A stretch of 64,000 nucleotides of DNA from JAAOIF01 sp965206195 (GCA_965206195.1 CBDBIZ010000011.1:372001-436000), one strand, 5' to 3'. Positions 33,394 to 43,957 are shown, counted from the stretch's first letter. The notes: a model not told the origin generated them from the sequence alone. A program made the numbers and translations.

Positions 33394-34248
33394 TTAAACA
33401 GTAAATGGGTATTTGATTGCGGGATGATGTTGATAATCAATCAACTCAAAATCATCCATTGTTACCCAAGTTTCTAAATCTGCAAGGGTTTTAATTTTTG
33501 GATTGATTTTGAGTTTTGGTAATGGCATAGGTTGGCGATTAGCTTGCTGATTTTTAAAAATTTCAACTTGATTTTCATATAAATGAATATTGGATAAATG
33601 ATGGCGCATTGTTTTGGGTTTTTTGCGCGTGATTTGCGCGGTAATCATCAATAAAAATGCCACTTGAAAATGATTAAAAGGTTGTCCTAAGGCATAATCA
33701 CTACTGCGTTGATAACTCTCAAGATAGAGTTCATCTCCCAATAAATTAAAATGATGAGTGTGCATACAGGCTGACAGGCAAGCGCGATGAACAAGGTTTG
33801 GATGATTAAAAGTCAAAATTTCCCTGCGATCATCAACCCCTTGAGTTAAATCATTAATAATTTTTTGGTATTGGTCAAATGGACCGTCACCCTCAATACC
33901 TGGAAAAGCACGCCCAATAACCCCATAACAAAGCCCCATATCATCTTCGCCTTGACGATGAGGGTTATTGAGCCATGCTTGATTTTCATTAGCATTAGCA
34001 TCCCAAGTATTGCACCCTAATGATCTAAATTGTGCAGCAGATTGATAACCACGAATATAGCCTAGCATTTCTGCAATGGCTGAACGCCAAAACATTTTTT
34101 TAGTGGTAACAACAGGCACAAAACCATCGCTCAAATCATGCTCAAAAGTAGCGCCGATAATGCTTAGCGCTTTCTGCCCAGTGCGAGCGTTTTCCATCCA
34201 TACACCTTGCTGCAAAATACGCTTGCCAATATCAATATAAGCCTTCAT
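33394..34248 (-). CDS. thyA: Thymidylate synthase
   Basis: A 284-residue thymidylate synthase from the start at 34248, which overlaps the lgt stop by one base (TGATG). The nucleophile cysteine lies in RACLSACMHTHHF near residue 158. LYLESYQRSSDYALGQPFN matches the dUMP-binding region (QRS-D--LG-PFN), and HLSNIHLYENQ is the conserved histidine-asparagine segment. The ACMHTHHF context differs from the usual PPCH of E. coli ThyA, so this is a divergent branch; related dCMP hydroxymethylases should be considered. The dCMP deaminase at 16313 fits dTMP synthesis. Confidence 0.85.
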   Translation of the reverse strand: MKAYIDIGKRILQQGVWMENARTGQKALSIIGATFEHDLSDGFVPVVTTKKMFWRSAIAEMLGYIRGYQSAAQFRSLGCNTWDANANENQAWLNNPHRQGEDDMGLCYGVIGRAFPGIEGDGPFDQYQKIINDLTQGVDDRREILTFNHPNLVHRACLSACMHTHHFNLLGDELYLESYQRSSDYALGQPFNHFQVAFLLMITAQITRKKPKTMRHHLSNIHLYENQVEIFKNQQANRQPMPLPKLKINPKIKTLADLETWVTMDDFELIDYQHHPAIKYPFTV

Positions 34249-35024
34249 CAGCTGCTGACTTTCGCGTAAGCTCTGCGTAGCAGATACCAACCAAAAATAA
34301 TCATCGGAAAACTAAGAAGTTGCCCCATGGTAAGCCAGCCAAATGCTAAATAACCTAACTGTGGGTCTGGCACTCGTACAAATTCAACAACCAACCTAAA
34401 CAAGCCATAAAAAATTAAAAACAACGCTGAGACTGACATTTTAGGGCGTGCTTTAGCACTAAATATCCACAATATCACAAACAACACCAGCCCTTCTAAA
34501 AATCCTTGATACAACTGTGATGGATAACGACTCACCCCTTCAGTTTGAATATACATACCTAGCGAACTGTCAGTCATCTTACCCCATAGCTCGTTATTGA
34601 TAAAATTACCCAATCTGCCAAAACCAAGCCCTAACGGCACCAGTGGTGCAACAAAATCCATGGTGGTAAAAAAAGATTTATGATGCTTTCGATTAAACAA
34701 AAACATCGCAACCAATACCCCTAAAAACCCACCGTGAAATGACATACCGCCATTATGAATTGCAAAGACGCTTAACGGATCGCTGACAAAATAAGTAAAA
34801 TTATAAAACAGCACATAACCAATCCGACCACCGAGCACAACACCTAGCGCACCAAAAAAAATCATATCTTCAATTTGTTGTTTATTCCACTCGCTACTTT
34901 GCTTGGCACGTTGATTTGCTAAAACATAAGCACTGATAAATGCCAATATGTACATAATGCCGTACCAATGAATTTGAATAAAACCCAAATCAAGTGCAAT
35001 AGGGTTAATGTGGGGATATGTCAT
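34248..35024 (-). CDS. lgt: Prolipoprotein diacylglyceryl transferase
   Basis: A 258-residue integral membrane protein of about seven spans. The Lgt signature is GRLGNFINNELWGKMTD, near residues 135-151, and HGGFLGVLVAMFLF is near residue 95. The C-terminal VEFVRVPDPQLGYLAFGWLTMGQ is typical. It adds diacylglycerol to lipobox cysteines of prolipoproteins such as BamC and the FG-GAP lipoprotein of this window. The lgt-thyA order with coupled translation is widespread in proteobacteria. Confidence 0.95.
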   Translation of the reverse strand: MTYPHINPIALDLGFIQIHWYGIMYILAFISAYVLANQRAKQSSEWNKQQIEDMIFFGALGVVLGGRIGYVLFYNFTYFVSDPLSVFAIHNGGMSFHGGFLGVLVAMFLFNRKHHKSFFTTMDFVAPLVPLGLGFGRLGNFINNELWGKMTDSSLGMYIQTEGVSRYPSQLYQGFLEGLVLFVILWIFSAKARPKMSVSALFLIFYGLFRLVVEFVRVPDPQLGYLAFGWLTMGQLLSFPMIIFGWYLLRRAYAKVSS

Positions 35025-35047
35025 GTTGTTTTATTTTTTAAAATTTA

Positions 35048-35071
35048 GCGCTAGAAGTGATTCAAACACCC
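35048..35071 (-). other. Possible 3' tRNA fragment
   Basis: The minus strand reads GGGTG, then TTTGAAT, then CACTT and CTAGCGC. This resembles a T-arm (stem GGGTG/CACTT with G-U pairs, loop one base from TTCGAAT) followed by an acceptor 3' strand. No CCA and no 5' half are present. It may be a relic of a tRNA or of an integration event beside one, or chance. Confidence 0.3.
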
Positions 35072-35234
35072 GATATTTGGCTTCGGAATTAAAGTTTTTA
35101 GTTATTGTCGCATTTTAACCCAATTCATCAATTGTTCATAAACCTTAATACAATAGAAATCAAACCTTAGTTATACTTTTTGTGCTTTGGCAAAATTTAA
35201 TACAAAAAACTACACCAAAATAAAATCGTTGCCA

Positions 35235-38200
35235 TTATTTGTAACTAAGAGAAGCCAAATTAGCAATACGGTGTTTTAACCAGCTAACGAATTGATGGTT
35301 CATTAGATACAAACATGGTAGTAGAATTAAAGTCATCAATGTGCCGAATAACAAGCCGTAACCAAGTGCGAGTGCCATTGGTTTTAGAATAAAATCTGTA
35401 CCGCCAATGCCATATGCCAACGGTATAACGCCTGCTAAAGTGGTTAATGTAGTCAATACCACAGCACGCAAACGCTCTTTGGCACCTTGTACAATCCATA
35501 CCAAAACTGGGGTGTCGGCACTCGCCTTTTGTTTTAAATAATTCAAATGCGAAACCATCACCAGTGAATCATTCACAATCACCCCAATCAACGCCAAAGC
35601 GCCTAACATCGCAAAAAAGCTGAGTGGCTCACCATGTAAGAAAAACGCCCAAATAACCCCAATAGCCGCAAACGGAATAGCACTTAATACCAGTAGCGGT
35701 TGGGTATAAGAATTAAACAACAAAATCAGCAATAAAAAAATAACAAACACAGCCACGACAAAAGCGTTTAAAAAACTCTTTATCGATTTTTGTGTCTCTT
35801 TTGCCCCACCTTCACTCAGTATGCGAATATTAGGATAAGCCGTGCTAGCATTTAATTGTGCCAAGGCTTGTTTAACAACAATAGATGTGCTGGTAATTTC
35901 ATCATCAATACTGGCACTAATCACCACTGATCGTTGTCCATTAAAATGATTAAAATCTGGCTCACCAGCAATTTGACGAATGCTTGAAAATTGCCTAAGC
36001 GGCACAGGGCGGCCACGACGATTATTGATTTTAAGTGTAGTCATAAATTCCTCTGATTGTCTGGCACTTCCTAAATAAATTCGAAAATCCACATCGGTAT
36101 CACCATAACGTATATCGGTTACATCAATACCTGTAAAAGCAGATTGTAAATAGCGACTAACGGTTAAAAAATCAACATCCAGCCTTGCCATTTTTTCAAA
36201 ATCAAGCACCACTTCAATGCGTGATTTACCTGGCTCATCATCACGTTCGATATTGCTCAGCCCACTCATATTGGCGAGAATTTTTACCAAAGCATTGGCG
36301 GCATTTTGACGTTGTACATTATCACTGCCAACTAAATGAATTTCAATATCTTCGCCTTGTGGTGGTCCTGGACGCCTGACGGAAAAGGTGAGTTTTTTAG
36401 CCTCAATAATACTCCCAGCGCGTTGTTTTAATCGTTGTAATAATACTTTTGCTTGTACTTTACGCTTGCCTGAAGGCACCAAATCAATATTAAAATCTGC
36501 CACGTGACTAAATTCTGTGCCAATGGTATTGGTAAGCGAATCTAGGTCACTACCAACTACCTCACTAATGAGTGTCTCTACTTTTTTGCTCAGGCGTTCA
36601 GTGTGCTCTAGGGCGCTGCCAGCTGGCATTTGCAATTTTGCGATAATCACATCTGCACCAACCGCAGGAAATAGCGTTAAGCGCATTTGCGTTGCGGCAA
36701 AAAATACTGAGCCAAATAGCAACATAAAAAACCCTGCTACCACTAAATAACGCATTTTTAACACCTTATTAAGCGCAATCTCAAACCAGTTTTCAACCGC
36801 GTTAAACCAAGTTGTTACATGCGGCTTTTGATTCAAACCAGCAAGATGTGCAGGCAAGGCAACGGTTACCTCTAAAAAAGATAATGACAAGGCAAAAATC
36901 ACCACCAATGGAATCACATAAATAAACTTGCCCATCACTCCATCCATCAAAAACATGGATGAAAACGCTAAAATTGTGGTCAATATCGTGGTGATAACCG
37001 GCATGATAACACGTCTAAAACCATGCACTGCCGAACGATACTTATCCTGCCCAATTTGTTTGTGATGATGAATGCTCTCTGCTACAATAATTGAATCATC
37101 AACCACAATCCCCAGCACCAAAATCATCGCCGCAAGTGATACCAAATTAATCGTCTCACCAGTTGCACCGAGCAGTGCCACTGCGCCGAGCAGTGACACA
37201 GGCAAGCTTGCTGCCACCCAAAATGCGGTTTTTAAAGATAAAAACACGCCTAACACAACCAACACCAACACCAATCCAATCAATCCATTATTAGTCACAA
37301 TATTAAGTCGATTGCGCACATATTTAGACAAATCAGACGAATAAAAAAATGTTAATTGCTGATATTTTTCAGCCTGCAGAGTTTTGAGTTTGTCTTTAAC
37401 TAAATCAATTGTGGTGATAATATCAGCACGTTCTTGTTTGCGAATTTTTAAGATAAACCCCTTGGTTGCGTTAATACGAATAATGCTTTTTTCCTCAACA
37501 TTGCCATCGATAATGCTAGCAATATCTTTGAGACGAATGACTGGACCGTCAAAACTAGACTTCACAATCACGTCATTGACTGCTGTCATTTGGTCAAACT
37601 TTGCCAAAATCACAATAGTTTTTTCATCCTTAACATCATGATTATTACCAACGGTATAACGCTGATTACGCTTTTTGATTGCATCAATGACATCTGTCAA
37701 AGACAGCTCGTATTGATAGAGTTTATCAGTATCAATTCTGATTTGAATCTCACGCTCAAGATAACCTTCTTTCACCACTTCAGAAACACCGTCAAGCAGT
37801 TCTAATTCATCGGCAATATCATCAGTATGATTTCTCAACTCAGTAAATGACAAATCCTTGCTACTGATATTGACCTTGATAATGCTTCTTAATGAATTTT
37901 TTTGATCCACCACTTTGGGCAAGTCCACCACTTCATCAGGCAAGGACCTAACTCGATCAACTGCATTTTGAATCTCTTGCTTTACAGCGTTAATATCGTC
38001 TATATCTTGGGAAAGCGTGACCAAAATCAATGACGCACCTTCGCGTGAAACCGAGCTAAATTTATCAATACCTACGATACTTCTAAGCTCATCTTCGATC
38101 GGGTTGGTAACGTTTTGCTCAACATCTTCAGGCGAAGCACTGGGATAAGCAGTTGTAATTGTAACCACTTCAAAATCTACCGCAGGAAATTGATCACGCT

Positions 38201-38315
38201 GAATATAGAATAAGGAAAAAAGACCAATAGCAATAATCGACACAGTAAAAACCAGTGCCAATTTTTTTTGCTTAATAAAAAATTCAAGAATATTATGCAA
38301 AGGTCTCCAGAACAT
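35235..38315 (-). CDS. RND-superfamily efflux transporter
   Basis: A 1026-residue protein with the AcrB/HAE1 layout: an N-terminal span after FFIKQKKLALVFTVSI, a large periplasmic loop, and six-span bundles. The second and third bundles include ILVLGIVVDDSIIVAE, with the paired Asp residues of the proton relay, and LGALALIGVIVNDSLVM. The periplasmic start FPAVDFEVVTITTAYPSAS is typical. No membrane-fusion or outer-membrane gene lies beside it, so partners must be encoded elsewhere. The substrate is unknown. Gaps on both sides are about 100-200 bases. Confidence 0.9.
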   Translation of the reverse strand: MFWRPLHNILEFFIKQKKLALVFTVSIIAIGLFSLFYIQRDQFPAVDFEVVTITTAYPSASPEDVEQNVTNPIEDELRSIVGIDKFSSVSREGASLILVTLSQDIDDINAVKQEIQNAVDRVRSLPDEVVDLPKVVDQKNSLRSIIKVNISSKDLSFTELRNHTDDIADELELLDGVSEVVKEGYLEREIQIRIDTDKLYQYELSLTDVIDAIKKRNQRYTVGNNHDVKDEKTIVILAKFDQMTAVNDVIVKSSFDGPVIRLKDIASIIDGNVEEKSIIRINATKGFILKIRKQERADIITTIDLVKDKLKTLQAEKYQQLTFFYSSDLSKYVRNRLNIVTNNGLIGLVLVLVVLGVFLSLKTAFWVAASLPVSLLGAVALLGATGETINLVSLAAMILVLGIVVDDSIIVAESIHHHKQIGQDKYRSAVHGFRRVIMPVITTILTTILAFSSMFLMDGVMGKFIYVIPLVVIFALSLSFLEVTVALPAHLAGLNQKPHVTTWFNAVENWFEIALNKVLKMRYLVVAGFFMLLFGSVFFAATQMRLTLFPAVGADVIIAKLQMPAGSALEHTERLSKKVETLISEVVGSDLDSLTNTIGTEFSHVADFNIDLVPSGKRKVQAKVLLQRLKQRAGSIIEAKKLTFSVRRPGPPQGEDIEIHLVGSDNVQRQNAANALVKILANMSGLSNIERDDEPGKSRIEVVLDFEKMARLDVDFLTVSRYLQSAFTGIDVTDIRYGDTDVDFRIYLGSARQSEEFMTTLKINNRRGRPVPLRQFSSIRQIAGEPDFNHFNGQRSVVISASIDDEITSTSIVVKQALAQLNASTAYPNIRILSEGGAKETQKSIKSFLNAFVVAVFVIFLLLILLFNSYTQPLLVLSAIPFAAIGVIWAFFLHGEPLSFFAMLGALALIGVIVNDSLVMVSHLNYLKQKASADTPVLVWIVQGAKERLRAVVLTTLTTLAGVIPLAYGIGGTDFILKPMALALGYGLLFGTLMTLILLPCLYLMNHQFVSWLKHRIANLASLSYK

Positions 38316-38407
38316 TACAATTAAATAATAAAATATAATTATACAACTTTAACACCTGTGCTCAACAAGTCTGTGCAGATAGGACAAAGGGTGTACTATA
38401 AGTTAAG

Positions 38408-40222
38408 TTAACTATTGCTAGCGCGCCTACGCTCAGTTTCGCCAAGCAAGCGTTTACGAATGCGAATGCTGTTTGGGGTAACTTCGACCAATTCATCATC
38501 ATCAATAAACTCTAGTGCTTGCTCCAAATCTAGCTTAATCGCTGGGGTTAAGGATACTGCCTCATCTGTACCTGATGCGCGTACATTAGTGAGTTGCTTG
38601 CCTTTCATGACGTTAACCACCAAATCTTTATCGCGGGTATGAACGCCCACCACCATACCTTCATACACATCTGTATTGTGCTCGACAAAAAATTTACCAC
38701 TCTTTTGCAGGTTAAAAATCGCGTATGCCACAGCTTTACCCTGATTTATTGAAATCAACGAGCCGTTAGGGCGCTGCCCAATCTCGCCTGATTTTTGCGG
38801 CTTATAGGCATCAAAACTTGAGTTCATTAAACCTGTGCCTGTGGTAGCAGTTAAAAACTCAGTTCTAAAACCAATCAAACCACGTGCGGGGATGTTAAAG
38901 TCAAGTTTTACCCGTCCATTACCATCGAGCATTATGTTTGTGAGTTCGGCTTTACGAAGCCCAAGTCTTTCCATCACTGAGCCTTGATGCTGCGTCTCAA
39001 CATCCACACTAAGCTGTTCAAAGGGTTCGCAAATCATCCCGTCAATTTCTTTGAGAATTACTTGTGGCCTGCCCACAGCAAGCTCAAACCCCTCACGGCG
39101 CATGGTTTCAATTAAGATGGATAAATGCAACTCGCCCCGACCTGCAACAATAAATTCTGACGGATCGTTAGTGTTTTCGACCCGCAACGCAACATTATAA
39201 ATCAACTCCTTATTTAGACGATCACGAATATTTCTGGAGGTAATGTATTTACCATCCTGCCCTGCAAATGGCGAATCATTCACGCGAAATGCCATTGATA
39301 CCGTCGGTTCATCTACGCTAAGTGGCAGTAGTGGCTCAATCGTGTCTGGGTCACAAATGGTGTCGGAAATAGCAATACCCTCAATGCCAGTAACACAAAC
39401 AATATCGCCTGCCTCAACATTATTAGTATCAACTTTTTCTAGCCCCATAAAGCTCATCAATTGGGCGATTTTTGCTTTGCGCAGCGTACCATTGGCATCC
39501 ACCACAACTACTTGCATGTTCTTTTTAATCGTACCACGAGTAATACGACCAATACCAATCGCACCCACAAACGAAGAATAATCAAGCGCGGTAACTTGCA
39601 TTTGCAATGGTGCATCAATATCAACTTCTGGCGGTGCTACTTTTTCCACAATGGTTTCAAACATGGGAGTCATATCACCACTACGTACTAAGCCGTGCTC
39701 AAGTGAGGCGTAGCCATTAATGCTAGAGGCGTAAATAATCGGAAAATCTAGCTGCTCATCGCTAGCACCAAGCTGGTCAAACAAATCAAACACTCGGTCA
39801 ATCACCCAATCACAACGTGCTGCATCTTTGTCAATTTTGTTAATTACTACAATCGGATTAAGCCCTTGGTCAAAGGCTTTTTTGGTAACAAAACGCGTTT
39901 GTGGCATCGGACCTTCTTGTGCATCAACCAACAAAAGCACCGAATCAACCATTGACAATACACGTTCCACCTCACCACCAAAATCAGCATGTCCTGGAGT
40001 ATCGACAATATTAATGCGATAATCGTTCCACTTAATCGCAGTGTTTTTTGAACTAATAGTAATACCACGCTCTTTTTCCAAATCATTGAAATCCATCATT
40101 CTATCAGTGGATTCAAACCGATCATCGAACGTTTGCGATTGCTCAAGTAGTTTATCGACCAGTGTGGTTTTGCCGTGGTCAACATGAGCGATAATAGCAA
40201 TGTTTCTGAGCTTGGTGTTCAT
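38408..40222 (-). CDS. typA: Ribosome-associated GTPase TypA/BipA
   Basis: A 604-residue translational GTPase from the start at 40222 (MNTKLRNIAIIAHVDHGKTT). An upstream in-frame extension is hydrophobic and unlike the family. G motifs are AHVDHGKTTLVDKLL, DLEKERGITISSKN, DTPGHADFGGEVE and VINKID. The BipA C-terminal domain follows (RPNGSLISINQGKAVAY). It acts in ribosome assembly and stress adaptation. It is transcribed divergently from rlmE across an 80-base gap. Confidence 0.96.
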   Translation of the reverse strand: MNTKLRNIAIIAHVDHGKTTLVDKLLEQSQTFDDRFESTDRMMDFNDLEKERGITISSKNTAIKWNDYRINIVDTPGHADFGGEVERVLSMVDSVLLLVDAQEGPMPQTRFVTKKAFDQGLNPIVVINKIDKDAARCDWVIDRVFDLFDQLGASDEQLDFPIIYASSINGYASLEHGLVRSGDMTPMFETIVEKVAPPEVDIDAPLQMQVTALDYSSFVGAIGIGRITRGTIKKNMQVVVVDANGTLRKAKIAQLMSFMGLEKVDTNNVEAGDIVCVTGIEGIAISDTICDPDTIEPLLPLSVDEPTVSMAFRVNDSPFAGQDGKYITSRNIRDRLNKELIYNVALRVENTNDPSEFIVAGRGELHLSILIETMRREGFELAVGRPQVILKEIDGMICEPFEQLSVDVETQHQGSVMERLGLRKAELTNIMLDGNGRVKLDFNIPARGLIGFRTEFLTATTGTGLMNSSFDAYKPQKSGEIGQRPNGSLISINQGKAVAYAIFNLQKSGKFFVEHNTDVYEGMVVGVHTRDKDLVVNVMKGKQLTNVRASGTDEAVSLTPAIKLDLEQALEFIDDDELVEVTPNSIRIRKRLLGETERRRASNS

Positions 40223-40302
40223 AATTGAGCAGGTTTGAACGAAAAAGCCATTATTATCCCGTAAAATGCCAATAATATTAGCAATTATTGATATAACAAT
40301 TA

Positions 40303-40920
40303 ATGGCAAAAAAAAGCAATTCACATCGCTGGATGAATGAACATCTAAATGATGAATTTGTCAAAAAAGCACAACAAGCAGGTTATCGCTCACGCGCTGC
40401 ATACAAACTTATTGAGGTGGTTGAAAAGGATAAATTTGTCAAATCTGGCTCGCAAGTGCTTGATTTGGGCGCAGCACCTGGGGGCTGGAGTCAAGTAGCA
40501 CAAAAAATAGTAGGTGATTCAGCTCAAGTGATTGCCAGCGACATACTCGATATTAAGCCGATTAATGGAGTGAATTTTTTGCGTGGCGACTTCACCACAG
40601 ATTCGGTTTACCAAGCACTATTAAACTTGACTCAAGATAATAAAATGGATGTGGTATTATCAGACATGTCACCAAATATGAGTGGACAACTCTCAGTTGA
40701 TATGCCAAAATCAATACGTCTATGTGAACTCGCCTTAGACATGGCAATTAAAACCCTCACACCTCGAGGTTATTTCTTTGTCAAAGTTTTTCAAGGTGAG
40801 GGGTTTGATACATTTGTTAAGTCTTGTCGAACAGTTTTTGTTAAGGTTAATATCCGCAAGCCCAAAGCCTCAAGAGCACGCTCTAAAGAAGTATATTTAC
40901 TGGCAAATACGCTAAAATAG
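40303..40920 (+). CDS. rlmE: 23S rRNA 2'-O-ribose U2552 methyltransferase
   Basis: A 205-residue RlmE/FtsJ. RSRAAYKLIEV carries the first catalytic lysine (near residue 35). VLDLGAAPGGWSQVA is the SAM site, VLSDMSPNMSG holds the catalytic Asp, and YFFVKVFQGEGF carries the second Lys. It methylates U2552 in the ribosomal A-loop. It starts a plus-strand run with ispB (7-base gap) and the DinG-like helicase gene. The usual ftsH partner is absent. Confidence 0.95.
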   Translation: MAKKSNSHRWMNEHLNDEFVKKAQQAGYRSRAAYKLIEVVEKDKFVKSGSQVLDLGAAPGGWSQVAQKIVGDSAQVIASDILDIKPINGVNFLRGDFTTDSVYQALLNLTQDNKMDVVLSDMSPNMSGQLSVDMPKSIRLCELALDMAIKTLTPRGYFFVKVFQGEGFDTFVKSCRTVFVKVNIRKPKASRARSKEVYLLANTLK

Positions 40921-40926
40921 CTTTCC

Positions 40927-41898
40927 ATGAAAAATTTTGACGACATTCACGCACTATTAAAATCAGACCTTGAGCAAACGGATACGGTTTTAATTCAACA
41001 CCTTAGTTCAAAGGTTGCATTGATTAATCAAATGAGTGATTATATTATTGGTGCTGGCGGTAAACGGTTGCGCCCATTATTATTATTGTTAAGCGCGCGA
41101 GCAACGGGATATAAAGGTAATCATCATCATTTAATGGCAGTGGTGATTGAGCTAATTCATACTGCCACCCTGTTACATGATGATATTGTAGATGAATCAG
41201 CAACGCGTCGTGGTCAAGACACTGCTAATGAAGTCTGGGGTAATGCAGCCAGCGTTTTGGTGGGAGATTTTCTCTATTCTCGTGCATTTGAGATGATGGT
41301 TAAGCCAGACTCAATGACAATTATGCAACTGCTATCAAAAACCACCAATAATATTGCCGAGGGCGAGGTGCTGCAACTGCTAAATTGCCAAAATGCGCAA
41401 CTCAGTGAAACCGATTATTATCAGGTAATTGAACGCAAAACTGCTTGTTTGTTCCAAGCTGCTACGCAAATTGGCGCAATTTTATCTAATACCGATAAGG
41501 CACAAGAATTGGCACTTAGAAATTACGGTTTGCATCTAGGCAATGCTTTTCAAATTATTGATGACGTACTGGATTATCAGTCCGACGCAAAAACCATGGG
41601 CAAGGAGGCGGGTGATGACCTAAGCGAGGGCAAAACCACTTTGCCGATGATTTTTGCCCTCAATAATACCCAAGGTGCACAACGTGCATTATTGATTAAC
41701 GCCATTGAAAATGCCGATAATGCTAATATCGATAAAATCATTCACATCTTATCATCAGTGAATGCGTTTGAATACGCACATAAAAAAGCGCAAGAATCAG
41801 CTGGGCTTGCCAAGCAATCGCTAAATATATTACCAGACTCAGACTTTAAAGCAGCACTAACCCTGCTGTGTGATTTGTCCCTACAGCGTCAATCATAG
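40927..41898 (+). CDS. ispB: Polyprenyl (octaprenyl) diphosphate synthase
   Basis: A 323-residue all-alpha prenyltransferase. GAGGKRLRPLLLLLSARA begins the core. The first Asp-rich motif is LLHDDIVDESATRRG (DDxxD) and the second is IIDDVLDYQSD. It builds the isoprenoid side chain of ubiquinone. The exact chain length cannot be read reliably from sequence, so octaprenyl is inferred from gammaproteobacterial relatives. The last 29 bases may overlap the DinG-like gene, depending on its start. Confidence 0.92.
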   Translation: MKNFDDIHALLKSDLEQTDTVLIQHLSSKVALINQMSDYIIGAGGKRLRPLLLLLSARATGYKGNHHHLMAVVIELIHTATLLHDDIVDESATRRGQDTANEVWGNAASVLVGDFLYSRAFEMMVKPDSMTIMQLLSKTTNNIAEGEVLQLLNCQNAQLSETDYYQVIERKTACLFQAATQIGAILSNTDKAQELALRNYGLHLGNAFQIIDDVLDYQSDAKTMGKEAGDDLSEGKTTLPMIFALNNTQGAQRALLINAIENADNANIDKIIHILSSVNAFEYAHKKAQESAGLAKQSLNILPDSDFKAALTLLCDLSLQRQS

Positions 41899-43957
41899 CG
41901 TGCTAGACGACACGCTTAAAACTCAAATTCGTCACTCATTCCAAAGTGCTAAAAACGCAATGCCTGATTTTAAAATCAGACCAGCACAAAACAAAATGAT
42001 TGCAGAAATATCTAAAACTTTGAGTGGAGAATACTCGGATAGCAACCCTATTTTATGCGTTGAAGCACCCACTGGTACGGGTAAAACGCTCGCCTATTTA
42101 CTCAGCACTATTCCAATCGCCAAATCCAATAAAAACAAACTGGTGGTCTCTAGTGCCAATATTGCCCTGCAAGAACAATTACTCAACAAAGATATTCCTG
42201 AGGTGCAAAAATATTGCACGGTTGATTTTGAATACGCCTTGGTTAAGGGGCGTTCGCGTTATGTTTGCGTGCGCAATTTAATCAATTTGGTTGAGGACAA
42301 CACCAAAGAAAATCAATTATTTGATAATACTTTGTTATTGGATGCGCCACCTGGCAAGTATCAACTAGAACAGTTAAGCAAGCTGTTAGAGGATTATTCT
42401 GACAAACAATGGAGCGGTGAAATTGATGACTTAACCAAAACACCAGATGGAGTTTTGTGGCAAAAAATCGCTTGCAATCGTTTTACTTGCACGGCAAAAA
42501 ATTGTGATTTTTATAACGAATGTGCTTTTTTTAAAGCACGCAAGCAAATCACCAAAGCTGATGTTATTGTCGCCAACCATGATTTGATTTTGACAGACCT
42601 TAGCACTGGAAACACTATATTACCTGTCGTTGAAGAGTCGATTTATATTTTTGATGAGGCGCATCATCTTAATCAAAAAGCCCTGTCGCACTTCTCACTG
42701 AATGCCAGCACTGAGTTTATTAAAACCAGCATTCGCCAAACGCAAGGCATTGGCGAACAAATTTGTAAACTATTGCAGCAAACCCCACCTGATAGCCGCG
42801 TCAAACAAATAGATGATTACTTAACAGATTTAGTCCAATTGTTTAAAAGTTTGAATTTTGATGAACACACGCACCTGTTTTCCCAAGGGGTAGTGGATGT
42901 GCCAATTCATACCCTTTGTCAAAATCTGCTCACGCTGATTGATACAGAAAACGCCCAGCTTGATAATTTAAAAGAAGATTGGGAAAACTATCTAAAAATC
43001 ACTAGGGTTGATAAAACCACAACTGACCTACTCAACAATACTTTGGGTGAGTGTAAACAACATCTGTCTTCCATACTGTTATTGCTCACTTCTTTTTTGC
43101 AAGAGGATAAACTTGGTGAACCACCGCACTCACGCTGGATTGAAAAAACCATTTTAGCCAACAAAAAAACCAACTACATTCTCAACAGCGCGCAAATTGA
43201 TGTTGCTAGCAATCTGAATCAGCTTATTTGGTCTAAAGCAGCGGGCGTGGTACTAACCTCTGCTACCTTGTCTTCACTGGGGAGTTTTGCTAGACTCAAT
43301 CAACAATTAGGATTGATTAAAGAGCAAAATCAATATTTGCGTCTGCCCTCGCCTTTTAGCTTAGATAAAGTTGATTTTATTGTTGCCAATATTAAAGCCA
43401 GTCCCACCCAAACCCACGAACACACCCAAGAAGTAGCGACACAATTACTAAAACGTATCGATACGACCATAGGTTCGTTAGTGCTATTTGCTTCTAATAA
43501 ACAAATGCAAATGGTGGCTGATTTGGTTGAAAAAAAGTTTGATTGCGATTTATTTGTGCAGGGTGAATTTTCCAAAAAAGGCATTATTGAAAAACATAAA
43601 AATCTAAGAAAACAAGGCAAAGGCAGTATTATTTTTGGACTCGATAGCTTTGCCGAAGGGGTGGATTTAAAAGGTGATAACCTAGTTCACGTGATTATTG
43701 TCAAACTGCGTTTTAGCGTGCCAAATTCACCAATTGACAAAACCACCAGTGACTATTTACAATCGCAAAATCGCAATCCTTTCATGGAAATCTCCCTGCC
43801 TGATGCCTCACTTAAACTTATTCAGGCCTGTGGGCGACTGATTCGCACCGAGACTGATTGGGGGAAAATTACCATTTTTGACAATCGTCTGGTGTCAAAA
43901 TTCTACGGCAAAGAGCTTCTCAGCGCTTTGCCTGGTTACAATGTCGTAATTGAGTAA
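41870..43957 (+). CDS. dinG: DinG-family Fe-S DNA helicase
   Basis: A 695-residue superfamily 2 helicase. Walker A is CVEAPTGTGKTLAYLL (near residue 58) and the DEAH box is IFDEAHHLNQKAL. Four cysteines for a 4Fe-4S cluster lie between them (VCVRN, then ACNRFTC, KNCDFYNEC). Helicase motifs GSIIFGLDSFAEGVDLKG and IQACGRLIRTETDWG close the C-terminal domain. It unwinds forked DNA and R-loops 5' to 3'. The start could be the ATG at 41870 inside ispB or a GTG at 41900 just after the ispB stop; the GTG avoids a long overlap. Confidence 0.92.
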   Translation: MICPYSVNHSVLDDTLKTQIRHSFQSAKNAMPDFKIRPAQNKMIAEISKTLSGEYSDSNPILCVEAPTGTGKTLAYLLSTIPIAKSNKNKLVVSSANIALQEQLLNKDIPEVQKYCTVDFEYALVKGRSRYVCVRNLINLVEDNTKENQLFDNTLLLDAPPGKYQLEQLSKLLEDYSDKQWSGEIDDLTKTPDGVLWQKIACNRFTCTAKNCDFYNECAFFKARKQITKADVIVANHDLILTDLSTGNTILPVVEESIYIFDEAHHLNQKALSHFSLNASTEFIKTSIRQTQGIGEQICKLLQQTPPDSRVKQIDDYLTDLVQLFKSLNFDEHTHLFSQGVVDVPIHTLCQNLLTLIDTENAQLDNLKEDWENYLKITRVDKTTTDLLNNTLGECKQHLSSILLLLTSFLQEDKLGEPPHSRWIEKTILANKKTNYILNSAQIDVASNLNQLIWSKAAGVVLTSATLSSLGSFARLNQQLGLIKEQNQYLRLPSPFSLDKVDFIVANIKASPTQTHEHTQEVATQLLKRIDTTIGSLVLFASNKQMQMVADLVEKKFDCDLFVQGEFSKKGIIEKHKNLRKQGKGSIIFGLDSFAEGVDLKGDNLVHVIIVKLRFSVPNSPIDKTTSDYLQSQNRNPFMEISLPDASLKLIQACGRLIRTETDWGKITIFDNRLVSKFYGKELLSALPGYNVVIE

